DNA of 16,240 nucleotides from Flavobacteriales bacterium (lineage in GTDB: Bacteria > Bacteroidota > Bacteroidia > Flavobacteriales > Flavobacteriaceae): positions 1-16,240 of the forward strand of contig JALVLX010000040.1 in the NCBI GenBank assembly GCA_027032855.1, in the 5' to 3' direction. Below are positions 1-6,229 of the stretch, in pieces; the first letter of the stretch is position 1; each line of letters opens with the position of its first letter. Made by a program: the position numbers and the translations under genes. The notes under the pieces were generated by a model. The model made no database searches, had not been told where the DNA came from, and worked only from the letters and a program-made list of their open reading frames with translations.

Positions 1-905
1 GAACAGGAAAAACCACTTTATCTGCCGATCCTAAGCGTAAATTACTTGGTGATGACGAACACGGTTGGAGCAATAAAGGTATTGCCAACTTTGAAAACGG
101 CTGTTATGCCAAAATGATTGACATTACTGCCGAAAGCGAGCCGGATATCTATGATGCCGTCATGCACAAAGACAAATATACCAAACACGGCTCAATCGTT
201 GAAAATGCCATGATTTATCCCAATGGCAAATTTGATTATTTTGATACGCGTTTGACACCCAATTCGCGTTCATCATATCCGTTAAAATATTTGAAAAACA
301 TCAAAAAATCATCTACATCGGGACATCCAAGCACAATTTTGTTCTTAACAGCTGATGCTTACGGTGTATTGCCTCCCATTTCAAAATTAGACCCCAATCA
401 AGCCATGTTGTGGTTTTTGATGGGTTACACCTCAAAATTGGCAGGTACCGAAACCGGTGTAACCGAACCACAAGCCACTTTTTCACGCTTTTTCGGTCAA
501 CCCTTTATGCCACTCAACCCCGATATTTATGCCGATATGCTCGGTAAAAAGATGAAAAAATACAAAACAGACGTATATTTGATCAATACCGGTTGGACCG
601 GCGGGCCTTACGGTGTGGGTAAACGTATGAAATTGGCTTATACCCGTAAGATGGTTGATGCCGCTTTGGAAGGAAAGCTCAAAAACGTTGAATATGAATA
701 CGATAAGTTGTTCCATGTCAACATTCCGAAAGAAGTTCCGGGTGTGCCGTCTAGTATTTTATTCCCTAAAAATACTTGGGACGACCCTAAAGCTTATGAT
801 AAAACTGCCAAAAAATTAGCCAAAGAATTTGCTAAGGCTTTTGATAAAAATTATGGCGATAAAAATATCAATCCGGAGGTTGTAAAAGAATGTCCGGGGA
901 AATAA
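1..905 (+). CDS. pckA: Phosphoenolpyruvate carboxykinase (ATP), 3' part only
   Basis: The enzyme interconverts oxaloacetate + ATP and phosphoenolpyruvate + ADP + CO2, the entry step of gluconeogenesis, and acts in the cytoplasm. The frame is open from base 3 and runs off the left edge. The first visible residues, TGKTTLSADP, are the end of the GLSGTGKTT P-loop. They are followed by the metal-binding LLGDDEHGW, ENGCYAK, NSRSSYPL (holding the substrate-binding arginine), FLTADAYGVLPP and INTGWTGGPYGVGKRM, all in family order. About 300 codons are visible. The family is usually 530-540 residues, so roughly the first 240 are missing. The internal ATG at 114 is not the start, because conserved sequence runs across it. 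A bidirectional hairpin follows about 70 bases after the stop, with a GGGP synthase gene converging from the other side. Nothing in the visible part looks damaged. Confidence 0.97.
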   Translation, partial: TGKTTLSADPKRKLLGDDEHGWSNKGIANFENGCYAKMIDITAESEPDIYDAVMHKDKYTKHGSIVENAMIYPNGKFDYFDTRLTPNSRSSYPLKYLKNIKKSSTSGHPSTILFLTADAYGVLPPISKLDPNQAMLWFLMGYTSKLAGTETGVTEPQATFSRFFGQPFMPLNPDIYADMLGKKMKKYKTDVYLINTGWTGGPYGVGKRMKLAYTRKMVDAALEGKLKNVEYEYDKLFHVNIPKEVPGVPSSILFPKNTWDDPKAYDKTAKKLAKEFAKAFDKNYGDKNINPEVVKECPGK

Positions 906-911
906 GCTTTA

Positions 912-932
912 AGTGAAAAGTTGAAGGTTGTA
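912..932 (+). repeat. Degenerate heptamer array 3' of pckA
   Basis: Three imperfect 7-base units, AGTGAAA, AGTTGAA and GGTTGTA, begin 6 bases after the pckA stop. The middle unit is identical to the unit found 3' of rho when that array is read on the rho coding strand. This is the weakest of the arrays and on its own could be chance. Confidence 0.4.
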
Positions 933-956
933 CTTCGACAGGCTCAGTAACCTGAG
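933..956. repeat. REP-like palindromic sequence 3' of pckA
   Basis: CTTCGACAGGCTCAG is followed by TAACCTGAG, so CTCAG and CTGAG can pair as a small hairpin (945-949 with 954-958, give or take a base). TTCGACA recurs at 964-970. From memory, sequences of the form CTTCGACA-GCTCAG recur in intergenic regions of many Bacteroidota. Only this copy is in the window, so its repeat status here is inference. Confidence 0.4.
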
Positions 957-972
957 TTAAAAGTTCGACATA

Positions 973-1006
973 AAAAATGGGGTGCCTATCTGTACCCCAT
1001 TTTTAT
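973..1006. terminator. Bidirectional Rho-independent terminator between pckA and GGGP synthase
   Basis: AAAAATGGGGT (973-983) is perfectly complementary to ACCCCATTTTT (994-1004) across a 10-base loop. The stem is GC-rich at the loop end, with an A-run on one side and a T-run on the other, so it can end transcripts from either direction. It lies about 70 bases after pckA and 78 bases beyond the stop of the converging GGGP synthase gene. Confidence 0.85.
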
Positions 1007-1082
1007 TGTCTTGCTCTATAGGTTTTTCCTATCCTCCGTGGTAAATCCAACGATCCGGCATTTAGGAAGAATATGATTACCT

Positions 1083-1790
1083 CTACAAATAAAACTTCAT
1101 TTTTTCAAATGCTGTACCAACAACCACCAAATCAGCACCGGCAGCCCAAGCTTTGAGCATCTGCGCTTTGGTTTTGATGCCTCCTCCTACAATCAAAGGT
1201 AAGTGGCTATGTTTTGAGATTGTGGCAATCATTTTGAGCGGAACGGGTTTTTTAGCACCACTACCGGCTTCCAGATAGAGCATTTTTAAGCCTAGCATTT
1301 CTCCGGCGAGTGCTGTAGCTAAAGCAATATCCGTTTTTTTACGCGGAATAGGTTTGGTATTACTGACATATTCGACTGATGTACTATGACCGTTTTCTAT
1401 CAACATGTAACCGGTCGGGATAATTTCCAAACCGGAACGGTACAAAACAGGTGCTGCTTCCACATGCTTGCCTATCAAATAATCGGCGTTGCGACCGGAA
1501 ATTAAACTTAACAACAACAACGCATCGGCATCAGGGGTGATTTGCGCAGGACCGCCCGGAAAAAGCATTACGGGCAATTCGCAGTGTTTTTTGAGTTTTT
1601 TGACCAGCTTGCTTAATCGTTGCTCGCTGATAAAACTGCCACCTACCAAAATAAAATCAGGTTTGGCTTCACGAATACGTTTTAATAATTCTTTAAATCG
1701 TTGTAAATCAACTTTGTCCGGGTCTAGCAAGACTGCCCACATTTTGCGTTGATTTTGTTTTTGTTTTTTGAGGTATTTATAAATTTTCAT
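1083..1790 (-). CDS. Geranylgeranylglyceryl phosphate synthase (GGGPS/PcrB family)
   Basis: This TIM-barrel prenyltransferase joins a polyprenyl diphosphate to sn-glycerol-1-phosphate to form an ether bond. It is the first committed step of archaeal lipid synthesis and is also found in some bacteria. The protein is 235 residues, with LLDPDK (21-26, the Mg-binding Asp), VGGS (49-52), FPGGP (77-81), YLEAGSGA (172-179), VGGGI (201-205) and VGTAFE (224-229). The last three bind the glycerol phosphate. Length and motifs fit the Bacteroidota group of functional GGGP synthases better than the heptaprenyl-using PcrB of Firmicutes. That assignment is family knowledge, not proven here. It lies 243 bases downstream of a co-directional methyltransferase gene. 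The ATG opens straight into the conserved N-terminus, with no clear Shine-Dalgarno. The chain length of the prenyl donor cannot be read from the sequence. Confidence 0.92.
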   Translation of the reverse strand: MKIYKYLKKQKQNQRKMWAVLLDPDKVDLQRFKELLKRIREAKPDFILVGGSFISEQRLSKLVKKLKKHCELPVMLFPGGPAQITPDADALLLLSLISGRNADYLIGKHVEAAPVLYRSGLEIIPTGYMLIENGHSTSVEYVSNTKPIPRKKTDIALATALAGEMLGLKMLYLEAGSGAKKPVPLKMIATISKHSHLPLIVGGGIKTKAQMLKAWAAGADLVVVGTAFEKMKFYL

Positions 1791-1813
1791 GTGTTGATGA
1801 TATGGTTAACTGA

Positions 1814-1942
1814 TTATTTGATGATATGGTTTTTTGGTTATTTGATGTTGAATGTCGGAAGTCCGATGTTCGGTGTTAAATCTAATTTCTAATTTCTAAA
1901 ATCTAATTTTAATTTTTGGTTAATCGGTTATTTGATGATATG
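1814..1942. repeat. Dispersed direct repeat TTATTTGATGATATG
   Basis: This 15-base sequence occurs exactly at 1814-1828 and again at 1928-1942, on either side of the heptamer array. Related pieces (GGTTATTTG, GATTATTTGAT) also lie immediately upstream of the mscS start at 5052-5085. The segment is low in complexity (GATGATGATG at 1934-1950). Confidence 0.7.
1844..1909 (-). repeat. Long heptamer array in the methyltransferase-GGGPS spacer
   Basis: On the + strand the segment divides into consecutive 7-base units: GATGTTG, AATGTCG, GAAGTCC, GATGTTC, GGTGTTA, AATCTAA, TTTCTAA, TTTCTAA, AATCTAA. On the gene strand the last four read as AAATTAG-type units, including the variant ATTTTAG. That variant is also the odd unit in the array behind sbcC. 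Two unit types (GATGTTG-like and CTAATTT-like) abut without losing the 7-base phase. Confidence 0.75.
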
Positions 1943-1975
1943 ATGATGATGGTTAATTGGTTATTCGATTTTGTC

Positions 1976-2003
1976 TGTCATTTCGAACGCAGTGAGAAAT
2001 CTT
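1976..2003. repeat. REP-like palindrome of the CATTTCGAAC...GAGAAATC type
   Basis: The sequence TCATTTCGAAC (1978-1988) is followed by GCAGTGAGAAATCTT (1989-2003). ATTTC and GAAAT can form an imperfect hairpin. From memory, closely similar elements are very common between genes in Bacteroidota. Only one copy lies in this window. It sits in the 3' region of the methyltransferase gene, between two heptamer arrays. Confidence 0.5.
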
Positions 2004-2028
2004 AATTCTCAATTATCCATTCTCAATT
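2001..2028 (-). repeat. Heptamer array 3' of the methyltransferase gene
   Basis: On the gene strand, starting 5 bases after the stop, the units are AATTGAG, AATGGAT, AATTGAG and AATTAAG. The same unit types, in a different order, lie 3' of deoC at 5104-5131. Confidence 0.75.
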
Positions 2029-2033
2029 AACCA

Positions 2034-2669
2034 TTATATCATAATGGCTTCATACCAATCCGTTCCGAGTGAAAAATATTTTTCAGAAACCGGTTTAAAG
2101 CCGGCATTTTTTAGAATCCAATCTTGCCGGCGGGTCAAATTGCAACCGTCAGCTAATGGTTGCCACAACGGATTGATTATTGTCTGTACCTTGCCATAAA
2201 ATTTTCCGGTTGAATGAATATGTTCCAAAACTAATAATTTTCCGCCGGGTTTTAGCACTTCACGATATATCCTTGCTGCTTGTTGCGTATCGGGAATGGT
2301 GCAAAGCACCAACATAGAGGTAACAAAATCAAATTTTTCAGGTAAATCCGGATGATTATTGACCGATTCAATACCTATATTAAATACATGAACATTCGGA
2401 TAGTCTGCCGCCACTTTTAACGCCCGCTTGTACATAGGTAAAGAAGGCTCAATGGCAAAAACTTCCACATCTTTGGGATACAAAGGAAAATTGACACCTG
2501 TGCCGGCTCCTACTTCCAAAACTCTTCCCGAGGTTTTTTGCAACAATTCACTGCGATGCCCCGTCAAAACTTTTTCTAACGACCGCATAAACGGGTCGTA
2601 AAACGCCGCCATTAGTTTTTGGTAGTGTTTTCTGAGAAATCCGGGGGTATGTGTGGTGTTTTTGGGCAT
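2034..2669 (-). CDS. Class I SAM-dependent methyltransferase (METTL7/PmtA-like)
   Basis: This is a cytoplasmic 211-residue Rossmann-fold methyltransferase. Motif I is VLEVGAGTGVN (50-60). FAIEPS (71-76) carries the acidic residue that binds the SAM ribose. FDFVTSMLVLCTI (113-125) and LKPGGKLLVLEH (139-150) are the later strands. The C-terminal stretch with PLWQPLADGCNLTR (167-180) and the N-terminal YDPFMRSLEK resemble the METTL7 and phosphatidylethanolamine N-methyltransferase-like group, where the acceptor is a lipid or a small thiol. The sequence does not fix the acceptor. It precedes a GGGP synthase gene on the same strand with a repeat-filled 243-base spacer, so co-transcription is possible but unproven. 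A lipid role is a guess from that neighbour. The ATG at 2667-2669 gives a normal family length. Confidence 0.85.
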   Translation of the reverse strand: MPKNTTHTPGFLRKHYQKLMAAFYDPFMRSLEKVLTGHRSELLQKTSGRVLEVGAGTGVNFPLYPKDVEVFAIEPSLPMYKRALKVAADYPNVHVFNIGIESVNNHPDLPEKFDFVTSMLVLCTIPDTQQAARIYREVLKPGGKLLVLEHIHSTGKFYGKVQTIINPLWQPLADGCNLTRRQDWILKNAGFKPVSEKYFSLGTDWYEAIMI

Positions 2670-2723
2670 TAAATTGGAATAAACGGCAAATAGATAAAAA
2701 CCTATTTTGTTTGCCTAATGATA

Positions 2724-2731
2724 CAAAATTA
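2724..2731 (-). promoter_or_regulatory. Candidate Bacteroidota -7 element upstream of the methyltransferase
   Basis: On the - strand this reads TAATTTTG, matching TAnnTTTG. Transcription would start about 48 bases before the ATG. No TTG or TTTG is seen at the expected -33 distance, so support is weak. Confidence 0.3.
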
Positions 2732-2786
2732 GTAAATTATCTACGATTTTTTTGATTAATATTTGTCATTATTATCTATTTATTTC

Positions 2787-2799
2787 GCACCTTTGGTGC
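2787..2799. repeat. REP-like palindrome GCACCTTTGGTGC, copy 1
   Basis: GCACC and GGTGC form a perfect 5-bp stem around TTT. The core is identical to two copies on the other side of the transposase remnant (3235-3247 and 3313-3325), and all three are in the same orientation. This copy lacks the CATAGGG hairpin that accompanies the others. Confidence 0.8.
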
Positions 2800-2828
2800 T
2801 ATCTTATCTATGATTACGTGCCGGACAA

Positions 2829-2845
2829 TAGTGCCAAAGGCGAGT
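2829..2845 (-). repeat. Decayed inverted copy of the REP-like palindrome
   Basis: TAGTGCCAAAGGCGAGT resembles the reverse complement of the intact element (AGCACCAAAGGTGCG), with transitions in both arms that break the stem. It could be half of an inverted pair with copy 1. It is short and imperfect, so chance similarity is possible. Confidence 0.35.
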
Positions 2846-2850
2846 CATAT

Positions 2851-3160
2851 TTAATCCCAAACATATTTTTCATTATAATCAATTTTATATTTTTTTAAAT
2901 ATGCCTCGTACTCATCTTTGAATGTTTTATTTCGATGATGTTCTTCTTGATTTTTAATGTAATTTTTAACTATTTCAACTTGTGTCGGATTTGCCGAAAA
3001 GGAACCATATCCTTTTTGCCAATAAAAATTTTGATATTGTTTACCTTTTGTTTTTATCCATTTTGATGAATGTGATTTTATCTGTTCTACTAGCTTCATT
3101 AGCGCAATTTTTTGTGCTAAATATTATGTGAATATAATTGCGAACTAATGATTGAGGCAT
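2851..3160 (-). pseudogene. REP-associated/IS200-like Y1 transposase remnant, internally deleted
   Basis: The intact family (about 150 residues) cuts single-stranded DNA at hairpins with an HUH metal site and one catalytic tyrosine. Here the ATG at 3160 opens MPQSLVRNYIHIIFSTKN, the family's N-terminus, which continues only to about 3107 before the homology stops. One frame over, the C-terminal part runs on: KIALMKL, HSSKWIK, FYWQKGYGSFS, then NYIKNQEEHH with the catalytic Tyr (codon at 2961-2959), ending NEKYVWD. By comparison with the usual length about 45-55 residues are gone, including the DHVH metal site, and the frame is shifted. The junction falls in a run of six A (3108-3113 on +), suggesting slippage or microhomology deletion. 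The 82-codon open frame from 3099 is therefore not a real gene. REP-like palindromes lie on both sides. Confidence 0.85.
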
Positions 3161-3203
3161 AATTCTAATTTATTCTGTTAATAATTTTATTTCGCATAAT
3201 AAT

Positions 3204-3248
3204 CATAGGGCGATGCCCTATGTTCATTTATGGCGCACCTTTGGTGCT
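3204..3248. repeat. Two-hairpin REP-like unit, copy 2
   Basis: CATAGGGC (3204-3211) pairs perfectly with GCCCTATG (3215-3222) over a GAT loop. After TTCATTTATG comes GCACC-TTT-GGTGC (3235-3247). The same two hairpins with the same linker recur 77-78 bases further on. This mosaic of hairpins next to a transposase remnant resembles the arrangement of REP units in enterobacteria. Confidence 0.85.
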
Positions 3249-3280
3249 TGGTTGTCAATGTTATTTGTCATTTTTATCAT

Positions 3281-3326
3281 CATAGGGGTATCACCCTATG
3301 CTCATTTATGGCGCACCTTTGGTGCT
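3281..3326. repeat. Two-hairpin REP-like unit, copy 3
   Basis: CATAGGG (3281-3287) pairs with CCCTATG (3294-3300) over a 6-base loop, then CTCATTTATG, then GCACC-TTT-GGTGC (3313-3325). The hairpin arms and linker are nearly identical to the unit at 3204-3248, while the loop differs. That difference suggests stem conservation. It ends about 65 bases before the mscS stop and may form hairpins in the mscS 3' transcript. Confidence 0.85.
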
Positions 3327-3391
3327 ATTTTGATTATTATGAGACTATATTTGTCGTTGATTTTCAATATGTACATCTAAAATTTTCAAAA

Positions 3392-5050
3392 TCAATATTT
3401 GCTAATTCTTTCTTTAAATTCCTCGATAACCTCTTTCATGATTTTTTCGATATTGGCTTTATCTGTATTGTATTTGGGATATGCCGGTTGCTTTTCGGGA
3501 AAGAGTTCCATAAACAATGTTTGTGACGGGAATGCAAATTCTACCCCCATAGTGTTGGCTAGTTTTAAAATACCAAGTAACAAGACATGGCGTCCGTGCA
3601 ATTCTTCGGCATAATCATTGGTCATAAAATACACATTGAGTAAAATATTGAGGGATGAATCACCATAATCGACAAATTCAACATTATATGGCACCGAATT
3701 GTAGGGGGTGTAATTGGAATAATTACGGGTAATGGGGTGTAATTCTATAATTTTTTTGATGCCTTCTACAAATTCTTCTATCAATTCCGGTGGTGTATCG
3801 TAGCGGATACCGAGAGTTGTCTGGTAACGGCGGTAGATACGCTTGCCCATATTGTTTACGGAAGCTTCGGAAAGTTTGCTGTTTGGTATTGTAAAGATAG
3901 ATGTATCCGCAGCTCTAATGATAGACGAACGGAACCCTACTTCCTCTACACTACCTTCAATGCCGTCCACAACCACCCAATCGCCAATTTTAAATGGTTT
4001 GTCCACAAAAATCATTAAGGTGCCTATCAGATTTTTAACCGTATCTTGCGCAGCTAAGCCAATGGCTAAACCTCCAATAGAAGCACCGGCAATAATAGCT
4101 TTGGGATCGGCGCCCATAATGATTAGAATTTTAAATAAGCCTATTAGTATGACAATACCTTTTAGGGAATTTTTCAAAATGGGAAGCAGTTGGTCATCTA
4201 ACAGATTTTCTGATTTTGATGCTTTGTGGGAATAAATCGCCATAATAACATCAACCAACTTGAGAAATACAAATATCCAAAAGACTATTTTGGCAAAATT
4301 CAAAGCTGAAACAAAAAAGCTACTGACATCTTGCCCCAAAAGCAAATACGGTATCATCAACTCCAACACATAGATGCCAAAAATATATGAGAGGGGATGT
4401 GAGAATTGTCGCAAACGGTTGTCGAGATTTTCTATTGGGATTTTAGTCACACGTTGTTTGATAAAATACAGTATCCAAAATAAGATTTTCTTAAATAATA
4501 GATGTAAAAAGTAAGTCAACAACAAGGCTAAAAATAAGCCAATCCACTGCCAAGTTTCTAATCCGAAAAAACGTTCTTTTAAATAACTTGGCACATACTG
4601 CGCAATGATTTCAGCTCCCAAAGGATAAATATGGTTATACAAATAGTCTATTTTGGCTACAGAACTTTTTGAATAATACCAATTATTACCATATTTTTCT
4701 AAATAAATTTCCGGCAAACGGTATGGGAAAGGTTTGTAAGCATGTTTGGGAATAGGAAAATTGATAGAATCCGTATAATCGGAATCGTTGGGGATGTCGT
4801 TATAATGAATTTTCAGCCCTTTTCCTTCAAAAATATATTTGAGCCGGATTGCTTTTCTCCTGGCTTCTTCCAAAGGTAATCCATAAATAGTTTTAGCAGC
4901 TGATTCAGGGTGGTAAGCGTTTGGTTTTAAGTTGCTTATATGCGTTAATACCGTACTTCGGGGTGTGCTCAAATCAACGATTTGTCCCGTTGCTAAATGA
5001 AACCACAGAAATAATAGTAAAAGGCTGAAATATTTATTTAAATTGTTCAT
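3392..5050 (-). CDS. MscS-family mechanosensitive ion channel with periplasmic N-terminal domain
   Basis: The protein is a 552-residue membrane channel likely to open under membrane tension and release solutes. Residues 1-22 look like a signal peptide (hydrophobic LLLLFLWFHLATG). They are followed by about 145 polar residues without recognised motifs, presumably periplasmic. Hydrophobic segments lie near 168-198, 218-240, 246-272 and 294-314. The pore helix AGASIGGLAIGLAAQDTVKN (321-340) and FVDKPFKIGDWV (348-359) are the MscS hallmarks. They lead into the beta domain with GIEGSVEEVGFRSSIIR and TIPNSKL (363-393) and a C-terminal alpha/beta domain to about 515. It is much longer than E. coli MscS (286 residues). 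It lies 109 bases downstream of deoC on the same strand. The ATG is directly followed by the signal peptide, which supports the start. No terminator is seen, but REP-like hairpins lie 3'. Confidence 0.92.
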   Translation of the reverse strand: MNNLNKYFSLLLLFLWFHLATGQIVDLSTPRSTVLTHISNLKPNAYHPESAAKTIYGLPLEEARRKAIRLKYIFEGKGLKIHYNDIPNDSDYTDSINFPIPKHAYKPFPYRLPEIYLEKYGNNWYYSKSSVAKIDYLYNHIYPLGAEIIAQYVPSYLKERFFGLETWQWIGLFLALLLTYFLHLLFKKILFWILYFIKQRVTKIPIENLDNRLRQFSHPLSYIFGIYVLELMIPYLLLGQDVSSFFVSALNFAKIVFWIFVFLKLVDVIMAIYSHKASKSENLLDDQLLPILKNSLKGIVILIGLFKILIIMGADPKAIIAGASIGGLAIGLAAQDTVKNLIGTLMIFVDKPFKIGDWVVVDGIEGSVEEVGFRSSIIRAADTSIFTIPNSKLSEASVNNMGKRIYRRYQTTLGIRYDTPPELIEEFVEGIKKIIELHPITRNYSNYTPYNSVPYNVEFVDYGDSSLNILLNVYFMTNDYAEELHGRHVLLLGILKLANTMGVEFAFPSQTLFMELFPEKQPAYPKYNTDKANIEKIMKEVIEEFKERISKY

Positions 5051-5051
5051 G

Positions 5052-5085
5052 TTAATTGGTTATTTGGTGAATTGATTATTTGATA
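5052..5085. repeat. Low-complexity TTATTTG-type repeats just upstream of mscS
   Basis: The + strand reads GTTAATTGGTTATTTGG, then TGAATTGATTATTTGAT. The same pieces lie before the GGGP synthase start (1806-1845). In both spacers they directly abut the ATG of the downstream gene. Confidence 0.6.
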
Positions 5086-5103
5086 GAAACGCTTTACGTC
5101 ATT

Positions 5104-5131
5104 CTCAATTATCCATTTTCAATTCTTAATT
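5104..5131 (-). repeat. Heptamer array 3' of deoC
   Basis: On the gene strand the units are AATTAAG, AATTGAA, AATGGAT and AATTGAG, beginning about 28 bases after the deoC stop. They are the same types as behind the methyltransferase gene. No hairpin terminator is visible between deoC and mscS. Confidence 0.75.
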
Positions 5132-5159
5132 CAGACGTACGACTGTGTGTCTCTTGTTG

Positions 5160-5903
5160 TTAATATCCTTCTTGTGCTTCACCGCCATCTGCAATCGCTT
5201 TGGCTGATGAGGTGCCGATACGTTGTACACCAAGTTCGACCATTTTGACTGCTTCATCGTAATTGCGGACTCCACCGGCTGCTTTTACAGGCAATTCCCC
5301 GGCATTTTTCAGCATTATTTTGATACTTTCAGGTGTGGCGCCGTTGGGTTTGTCGTCTTCGGTTTGATAAAAGCCGGTTGATGATTTGACAAATACCAGC
5401 GAAGCTTTATCCATACCGATGGTTTGTACGACCACATCACGAATTAAAGCCGTCAGTTCCGCAATTTGTTCATCTGTTAATGCCGCTACTTCTATAATCC
5501 ACTTGGCGACTTTGCCATTGTGTATAGCCAGCAAACTTCCTTCAAAAACTTCTTTTTTGACATAGTCTTTTTCGCCACGCTTAAATGCTTCATAATTAAC
5601 AACATAGTCCAGTTCGTCAGCCCCGTCATTAATAGCTTTTTGGGCTTCGGCTAATTTTAATTTATAGTTTAAAGTTCCTTCCGGAAACCCGATAACCGTT
5701 CCAACTTTCACATCGGCACCGGCTTGGTCAATCATTTGTCGTGCCATTTCAACAAAATCAGGGCGAATCATCACCAAGTAAAAGCCGTTGTCTATGGCTT
5801 CTAGTATGATTTGCTTGACTTTTTCTTCGGTTTCCGCTTCACTCAATCCTGATTGGGACGGGGTTTTTAAATAGGTACTGTCTAAATATTTTTTGATGTC
5901 CAT
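5160..5903 (-). CDS. deoC: Deoxyribose-phosphate aldolase
   Basis: This cytoplasmic class I aldolase cleaves 2-deoxyribose-5-phosphate to glyceraldehyde-3-phosphate and acetaldehyde, feeding deoxynucleosides into glycolysis. It has 247 residues, with VGTVIGFPEG (67-76), DELDYVVN (96-103, where D99 matches the proton-relay Asp102 of E. coli), and FVKSSTGF (171-178) with Schiff-base Lys173. VKAAGGVR (206-213) holds the second active-site Lys207, and RIGTSS (228-233) binds phosphate. The protein ends in tyrosine, like the E. coli enzyme, whose C-terminal Tyr takes part in catalysis. The Cys47 of E. coli is a Met here. No other deo genes adjoin it, so it is not in a deo operon as in enterobacteria. 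A TAnnTTTG element lies about 45 bases upstream of the ATG. Confidence 0.96.
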   Translation of the reverse strand: MDIKKYLDSTYLKTPSQSGLSEAETEEKVKQIILEAIDNGFYLVMIRPDFVEMARQMIDQAGADVKVGTVIGFPEGTLNYKLKLAEAQKAINDGADELDYVVNYEAFKRGEKDYVKKEVFEGSLLAIHNGKVAKWIIEVAALTDEQIAELTALIRDVVVQTIGMDKASLVFVKSSTGFYQTEDDKPNGATPESIKIMLKNAGELPVKAAGGVRNYDEAVKMVELGVQRIGTSSAKAIADGGEAQEGY

Positions 5904-6172
5904 TACTTTATTTTTGATTAAGGGTTTTTATTTTTTGATTAGGATTGCAAATTTAATGAATAATTGGTTATCTGAGGAATTGAGGAATTATTTCAGTTTC
6001 ATATAATGATTTGAGTTTTCAAGCTTGTTTCTACTTTTAACTAAAATTCTGCTTTAAAATTGAGGAATGAGGATTAAATTTTCAATTTTATAGTCACCGA
6101 GTAATCACGATTAACATAGGGGTTGTGCTGAAATAAGGAATTGAGGAAGCCGGATATTGAGAAATTCTTCAT
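5904..6172. other. Gene-free stretch between tonB and deoC
   Basis: This stretch holds a candidate deoC -7 element and short GAGGAAT-type repeats: TGAGGAAT twice in tandem at 5973-5988, TTGAGGAATGAGGA near 6060, and GGAATTGAGGAAG near 6137. The sequence GCCGGATA at 6149-6156 repeats one arm of the adjacent terminator. No open frame of convincing coding character was seen on either strand. Confidence 0.6.
5948..5955 (-). promoter_or_regulatory. deoC: Candidate -7 element of deoC
   Basis: The - strand reads TAAATTTG, an exact TAnnTTTG match, placing a start of transcription about 38 bases before the ATG. No -33 TTG is evident. Confidence 0.4.
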
Positions 6173-6204
6173 AAAAAAACCGGATAATTTATAAAACTAT
6201 CCGG
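6173..6204 (-). terminator. Rho-independent terminator of tonB
   Basis: CCGGATA (6180-6186) pairs with TATCCGG (6198-6204) over an 11-base loop. On the - strand the stem is followed by seven T. It lies about 26 bases after the tonB stop. There is no T-run on the other side, so it works in one direction. Confidence 0.85.
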
Positions 6205-6229
6205 CTTTAAAAAAAATATTATAAAAATT

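Noticed and set aside
2851..3099. 82-codon open frame as a small intact gene
   Set aside because: It is the C-terminal part of a Y1 transposase. Family homology extends upstream of its ATG (LAQKIAL) to a stop, and the true N-terminus lies in another frame at 3160-3107, so it is a pseudogene fragment.
3204..3326. Possible CRISPR array from the two spaced repeats
   Set aside because: There are only two full units, each made of two palindromes, with one 32-base gap. There are no cas genes and a transposase remnant is adjacent, so it fits REP-type elements better.
3230..3526. Open frame on the + strand overlapping the end of mscS
   Set aside because: It starts inside the REP-like repeats and runs antisense through mscS. 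The protein has no coherent character and the frame is an antisense shadow.
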